IMG/VR virus record: IMGVR_UViG_3300050821_001002
Span: 1-22,820 of that record
DNA from: a virus
Reading direction: 5' to 3' (one strand)
DNA: 22,820 nt
The notes below the pieces were generated by a model. It ran no database searches, was not told the DNA's origin, and saw only the letters and a list, made by a program, of their open reading frames with translations. The translations under genes and the position numbers were made by a program. Below are positions 20,270 to 22,820 of the stretch, in pieces (position 1 is the first letter of the stretch; every line of letters starts with the position of its first letter).

Positions 20270-20959
20270 ATGACGATAGGCTACGCGACCACAAATTATC
20301 CCAACGGGGTAACCAATGCCGCCGTTGGCTCTGCCTTGCAGACGTATATCCTGCCAGACCCGACTTCGGCTCACACCTATTTTAACGATTTCGATGTGTT
20401 CACCGCCGCCGACTGGACGGTGACGGAAACGCAGGCCGGCGCGACACAGGCGATTGCGAACGGCAACGGTGGTTGGTTGGCCCTGGTCAATTCAGCAGCC
20501 AATAACGACCTCAACGCGATTCAGGCTCTCAACACCACGTTCGCCTTCACCGCCGGCAAGGCGTTGTGGTTCAAGTGCCGGTTCAAGCTGTCCAACGCGA
20601 CCAACGCTGCCGCAATCATCGGTTTGCAGGTTATCGACACTACGCCGCTGGCGGTGACGGATGGGGTGTTCTTCTCCAAACCGGCGGCGTCTACCACGCT
20701 GAGCCTGGTTGTCGAAAAGACCAGCACGGCCACGACGACAACTGCTGGCACGATGGCGGATGACACCTTTGTCGAAGCCGGCTTCCACTATGACGGGTCG
20801 AACTCGGTTTTCGTGTACTTCAACGGCAACCGCGTCGCGTCGTCTGCTGTGACGAATCTGCCGACAGTTGGCCTGTGTGTCAGCATCGCCGTCGCGAACG
20901 GGACTGCTGCTGCCAACACCATGACCGTCGATTATTATCTGGCTTCAGCCGAGCGCTGA
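20270..20959 (+). CDS. Virion protein with LamG-like beta sandwich, 229 aa
   Basis: GGGAGG precedes the ATG by 6 nt. The sequence is Thr/Ala/Asn-rich with alternating strands. KALWFKCRFKLSNA, GLQVIDTTPLAV, GVFFSKPAASTTLSLVVEK and SVFVYFNGNRVASS give the order of a concanavalin/LamG-type jelly roll, often found on capsid decoration or receptor-binding parts. The N-terminal 30 residues (GYATTNYPNGVTNAAVGSAL) are a flexible linker that may dock on the head. Assignment is by pattern and position. Confidence 0.75.
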   Translation: MTIGYATTNYPNGVTNAAVGSALQTYILPDPTSAHTYFNDFDVFTAADWTVTETQAGATQAIANGNGGWLALVNSAANNDLNAIQALNTTFAFTAGKALWFKCRFKLSNATNAAAIIGLQVIDTTPLAVTDGVFFSKPAASTTLSLVVEKTSTATTTTAGTMADDTFVEAGFHYDGSNSVFVYFNGNRVASSAVTNLPTVGLCVSIAVANGTAAANTMTVDYYLASAER

Positions 20960-20975
20960 GAAGGGACAAAGAGCC

Positions 20976-21233
20976 ATGTCGAGAGCACGTCACGGACTGA
21001 AGCCGAAGGGCAAGATGGACGACTACGCCGGGTCCGGCAAACCGAACGTCGTCAAGGAAGCCATGGAAAAGAAATTCGGTGGCAAAGTCGCCAAGGAAGT
21101 CGAGAAGCCGGAAGGCAAGAAGGCCAAGGCTCGCATGGACAAGCGTCCCCGCAAGGCCAGCGGTGGCCGGGTCGGCTCCGACAAGTCGCCGTTCTCAAGC
21201 GCCGCGACGCCGAAGCAGAACACCGAAGCCTGA
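20976..21233 (+). CDS. Lys-rich basic virion-type protein, 85 aa
   Basis: More than a quarter of residues are Lys or Arg (KKFGGKVAKEVEKPEGKKAK, RMDKRPRKASGGRVGSDKSP). It contains the ASGGRV motif also seen at 15407-15598. It lacks a hydrophobic core and is probably disordered until bound to DNA or capsid. Such basic small proteins occur in podovirus heads. The stop overlaps the next ATG (TGATG). Confidence 0.7.
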   Translation: MSRARHGLKPKGKMDDYAGSGKPNVVKEAMEKKFGGKVAKEVEKPEGKKAKARMDKRPRKASGGRVGSDKSPFSSAATPKQNTEA

Positions 21234-21430
21234 TGGCTAAGTTATCTGCCGGCGACCGCTCTGATCTTCCCAAGGGAGATTTCGCGGGGCCGGACAGAAG
21301 TTATCCAGTCAACGACAAAAACCATGCCCGAGCGCCGTTGTCCCGCGTGAGTGAATATGGCGACCCGGAATTGAAGGCACGCGTTCGGCGCAAGGTTGTC
21401 GAGAAATATCCAGACATCGATATCAGCTAA
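21233..21430 (+). CDS. DUF6582-like small protein, 65 aa
   Basis: The pattern LPKGDFAGPDRSYPVNDKNH followed by ARAPLSRVSEYG matches small phage proteins of DUF6582 type, in which P-x-x-x-F-A-G-P-D-R-S-Y-P and N/D-x-x-H-A-R are conserved. The role is unknown. In other phages it sits near capsid or portal genes. It begins in a TGATG overlap with the basic-protein gene and ends just before the terminator. Confidence 0.75.
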   Translation: MAKLSAGDRSDLPKGDFAGPDRSYPVNDKNHARAPLSRVSEYGDPELKARVRRKVVEKYPDIDIS

Positions 21431-21437
21431 TCCCACG

Positions 21438-21458
21438 GGCTCCTTCGGGAGCCTTTTT
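21438..21458 (+). terminator. Rho-independent terminator with UUCG loop
   Basis: GGCTCC at 21438-21443 pairs with GGAGCC at 21448-21453 around a TTCG tetraloop, followed by TTTTT at 21454-21458. This is a textbook intrinsic terminator. It closes the head operon just after the DUF6582-like gene and ahead of the gene at 21475, whose own ribosome site (GAGG at 21462-21465) starts 4 nt beyond it. Confidence 0.85.
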
Positions 21459-21474
21459 CTTGAGGTCATGCGAG

Positions 21475-22119
21475 ATGCAACCGAAATATCTCACAAAGGT
21501 TCTCGTCGCCGCGTCTGCAACGGCTATCAGCGCCTCACAGACGCCCGCCGGCGCGGGCAATCTGCTGATCAACGGCGGCAGCGCGTCGGGCGGCGTAGCC
21601 ACTCTGGACACGCAGCGGCAAGTCCTGCTGACCTTCGCCGCGGATGAAACCGGACACACGTTTGTGGTTTACGGAACCAGTGACGGCGGACAGGCTATCC
21701 AGGAATCGGTTGCTGGTGCTGCAGCTACCGCCGTCACGACGCAGATGTTCAAGACAGTCACCCGCATTTCGATCAGCGCAGCTGCGGCGGGTGCAATTAC
21801 GGTCGGGACCAACGGGGTAGGCGCTACTCCTTGGCAGATCGTCTCCGCCGACATGACGCCGGTCAATCTCGGGGTCGGTGTGGTGGTGTCCGGGACAGTG
21901 AACTTCTCGCTGCAATACACCTACGATGATCCGAGCGGGACTTATCCGAATCCTGCCGTCACATTCCCAACGGTATGGAACCTGACCGCACTGGCCAGCA
22001 AGGCCGTGGCCACGGATTCGAACATCACTTTCCCGATCGCTGCGTATCGATTGTTGATCAACTCCGGGACCGGCACGGCCACGGCAACCATCGTTCAAGC
22101 CGGGATTGCGGGTAACTGA
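21475..22119 (+). CDS. Beta-rich virion protein of unknown function, 214 aa
   Basis: The ATG at 21475 has GAGG 9 nt upstream; a TTG at 21460 is the alternative. The protein is Ala/Gly/Thr/Val-rich with repeated short strands (RQVLLTFAADETGHTFVVYG, TVTRISISAAAAGAITVG, NLGVGVVVSGTVNFSLQY), typical of phage head or fibre proteins built from beta sandwiches. It lies just past the terminator, so it either has its own weak promoter or is made by read-through. The family is not recognised. Confidence 0.75.
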   Translation: MQPKYLTKVLVAASATAISASQTPAGAGNLLINGGSASGGVATLDTQRQVLLTFAADETGHTFVVYGTSDGGQAIQESVAGAAATAVTTQMFKTVTRISISAAAAGAITVGTNGVGATPWQIVSADMTPVNLGVGVVVSGTVNFSLQYTYDDPSGTYPNPAVTFPTVWNLTALASKAVATDSNITFPIAAYRLLINSGTGTATATIVQAGIAGN

Positions 22120-22178
22120 CGGTGGAAACATCGTGCGGATCAGCCGCGTATTGGCTGGGAAAGCGCCCGGTTGCTTTC

Positions 22179-22820
22179 ATGGCTATCGACCATTCGGTTA
22201 AGTTCGCAGTCTATTGTGCAGTCAATATTGTCAATGGAAAAATATATGTAGGGGCCACGAGCAAAGGCATTACCGCGCGCCGCTCAAGTCATTTCTGTCG
22301 AGCCAGTCGTGGCGCAGACGGAGTTTTCGTCCAAGCCATTAGGAAATATGGACGCGTTAGTTTCGAGTTTGTGATGCTTAAGAAGTGCGTCGATTGGGAC
22401 GACGCGCTGAGCAGTGAGCGGGCAATGATCGCCGCACTATCGCCCGAATACAACATGACCGCCGGTGGGGGAGGGGTGTTTGGGCTGAAGCATTCGGAAC
22501 TGTCTAAAGCAAAAATGAGCGCCGCCAAAATTGGGAAGCCCAGCGTTTGGTCAAAAACCAGCATGCCTCAAGAAATCCGCTTGCGTTTAGCTGAGGCGCG
22601 TCGGGCTGAGCGCGGCAGGAAAATTACGGACCCGAGCCGACTTTTGGAATTGAAAGGCATCACTGAGATGATGAACAAGCGTCGCCGCAAGCGCGTAGTT
22701 TGTCTGACAGACGGGGTAGAGTTCGACAGCGTGACGGCCGCAGCTGCGGCTTACAAACTAACCACAGGCTCAATCGCCTATCTGTGCAAGGGGAGCCATC
22801 GGTCACGACGCGGGCTTCTT
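22179..22820 (+). CDS. GIY-YIG homing endonuclease with NUMOD motifs (3'-partial)
   Basis: The GIY-YIG nuclease domain is seen as VYCAVN (11-16, a degenerate GIY) and KIYVGATS (21-28, the YVG form of YIG). Arg 34/35 follow in ITARRSSH, the conserved Glu is E80 in ALSSERAMI, and YNMTAGGGG lies at 91-99. A NUMOD3-type motif follows at 103-121 (LKHSELSKAKMSAAKIGK). The last 43 residues resemble a NUMOD1/helix-turn-helix DNA-binding repeat (VVCLTDGVEFDSVTAAA). Homing enzymes of this type cut a specific site and copy their own gene there. Sampled lines count near 40 percent GC, well below neighbours, fitting transfer. The frame is open upstream to a GTG at 22122. The gene continues past the window. 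Confidence 0.85.
   Translation, partial: MAIDHSVKFAVYCAVNIVNGKIYVGATSKGITARRSSHFCRASRGADGVFVQAIRKYGRVSFEFVMLKKCVDWDDALSSERAMIAALSPEYNMTAGGGGVFGLKHSELSKAKMSAAKIGKPSVWSKTSMPQEIRLRLAEARRAERGRKITDPSRLLELKGITEMMNKRRRKRVVCLTDGVEFDSVTAAAAAYKLTTGSIAYLCKGSHRSRRGLL

Noticed and set aside
22132-22200. Short frame beginning GTG at 22132 (MRISRVLAGKAPG start)
   Set aside because: Twenty-two codons ending at 22200 inside the homing endonuclease frame. It might be the broken start of an invaded gene, but it is too short to support.
1-22820. tRNA genes, CRISPR arrays, insertion sequences, attachment sites and an integrase
   Set aside because: None recognised on either strand by reading. No clustered direct repeats with spacers, no transposase or tyrosine/serine recombinase domain, and no cloverleaf-like segment was noticed. 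A tRNA scan would settle the RNA part.

Overview
The window reads as a stretch of a tailed-phage genome (free phage or prophage), most likely infecting an alphaproteobacterium. The evidence is a nearly gap-free, tightly overlapping gene array almost all on the + strand (ATGA, TAATG and TGATG junctions throughout), a complete packaging and head module (small and large terminase, portal, scaffold, major capsid), many very small genes, and GC-rich coding with a Rhizobiales-like flavour. Host assignment is inference from protein style only. No integrase, lysis cassette, tail machinery, tRNA or CRISPR array is visible, so lifestyle cannot be decided here.

Region 1 (1-5614) is the early/replication-type module. 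It holds small Cys-containing genes, a shortened DnaN-like sliding clamp preceded by two DnaA-box-like sites, a VRR-NUC nuclease, an orphan adenine-methyltransferase-like protein, a PD-(D/E)XK endonuclease of lower GC, a winged-helix replication-type protein, and a second replication-region protein that overlaps it by 257 nt. A small membrane protein and two small proteins follow.

Region 2 (5703-8096) is regulatory/accessory. It contains a possible regulator, the only minus-strand gene (a ribbon-helix-helix protein) facing a perfect 15-bp inverted repeat and a divergent promoter, and small genes of unknown function including a DnaJ-zinc-finger-like Cys-rich protein.

Region 3 (8097-21458) looks like one long late operon. 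A TTGACA promoter candidate precedes a DksA/TraR-type zinc-finger protein, a glycosyltransferase, both terminase subunits, a small membrane protein, a large P22/podovirus-style portal with a Pro/Ala/Gly-rich insertion, a KTSC-domain protein, several tiny proteins, a GroES-like protein, a coiled-coil scaffold, capsid-associated proteins and the major capsid protein. The order portal, scaffold, capsid, with a chaperonin-like gene beside the scaffold, fits a head-assembly line. A small helix-turn-helix gene pair sits inside the head cluster. A UUCG-loop terminator closes the block at about 21.45 kb.

Region 4 (21475-22820) has another virion-type protein, then a lower-GC GIY-YIG homing endonuclease with NUMOD motifs that runs off the window end.

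The most interesting items are the compact clamp with upstream DnaA-like boxes, the ribbon-helix-helix operator switch, the 257-nt dual-frame overlap, a hairpin that would mask the ribosome-binding site in front of the capsid genes, and the homing endonuclease joined in frame to an upstream leader.
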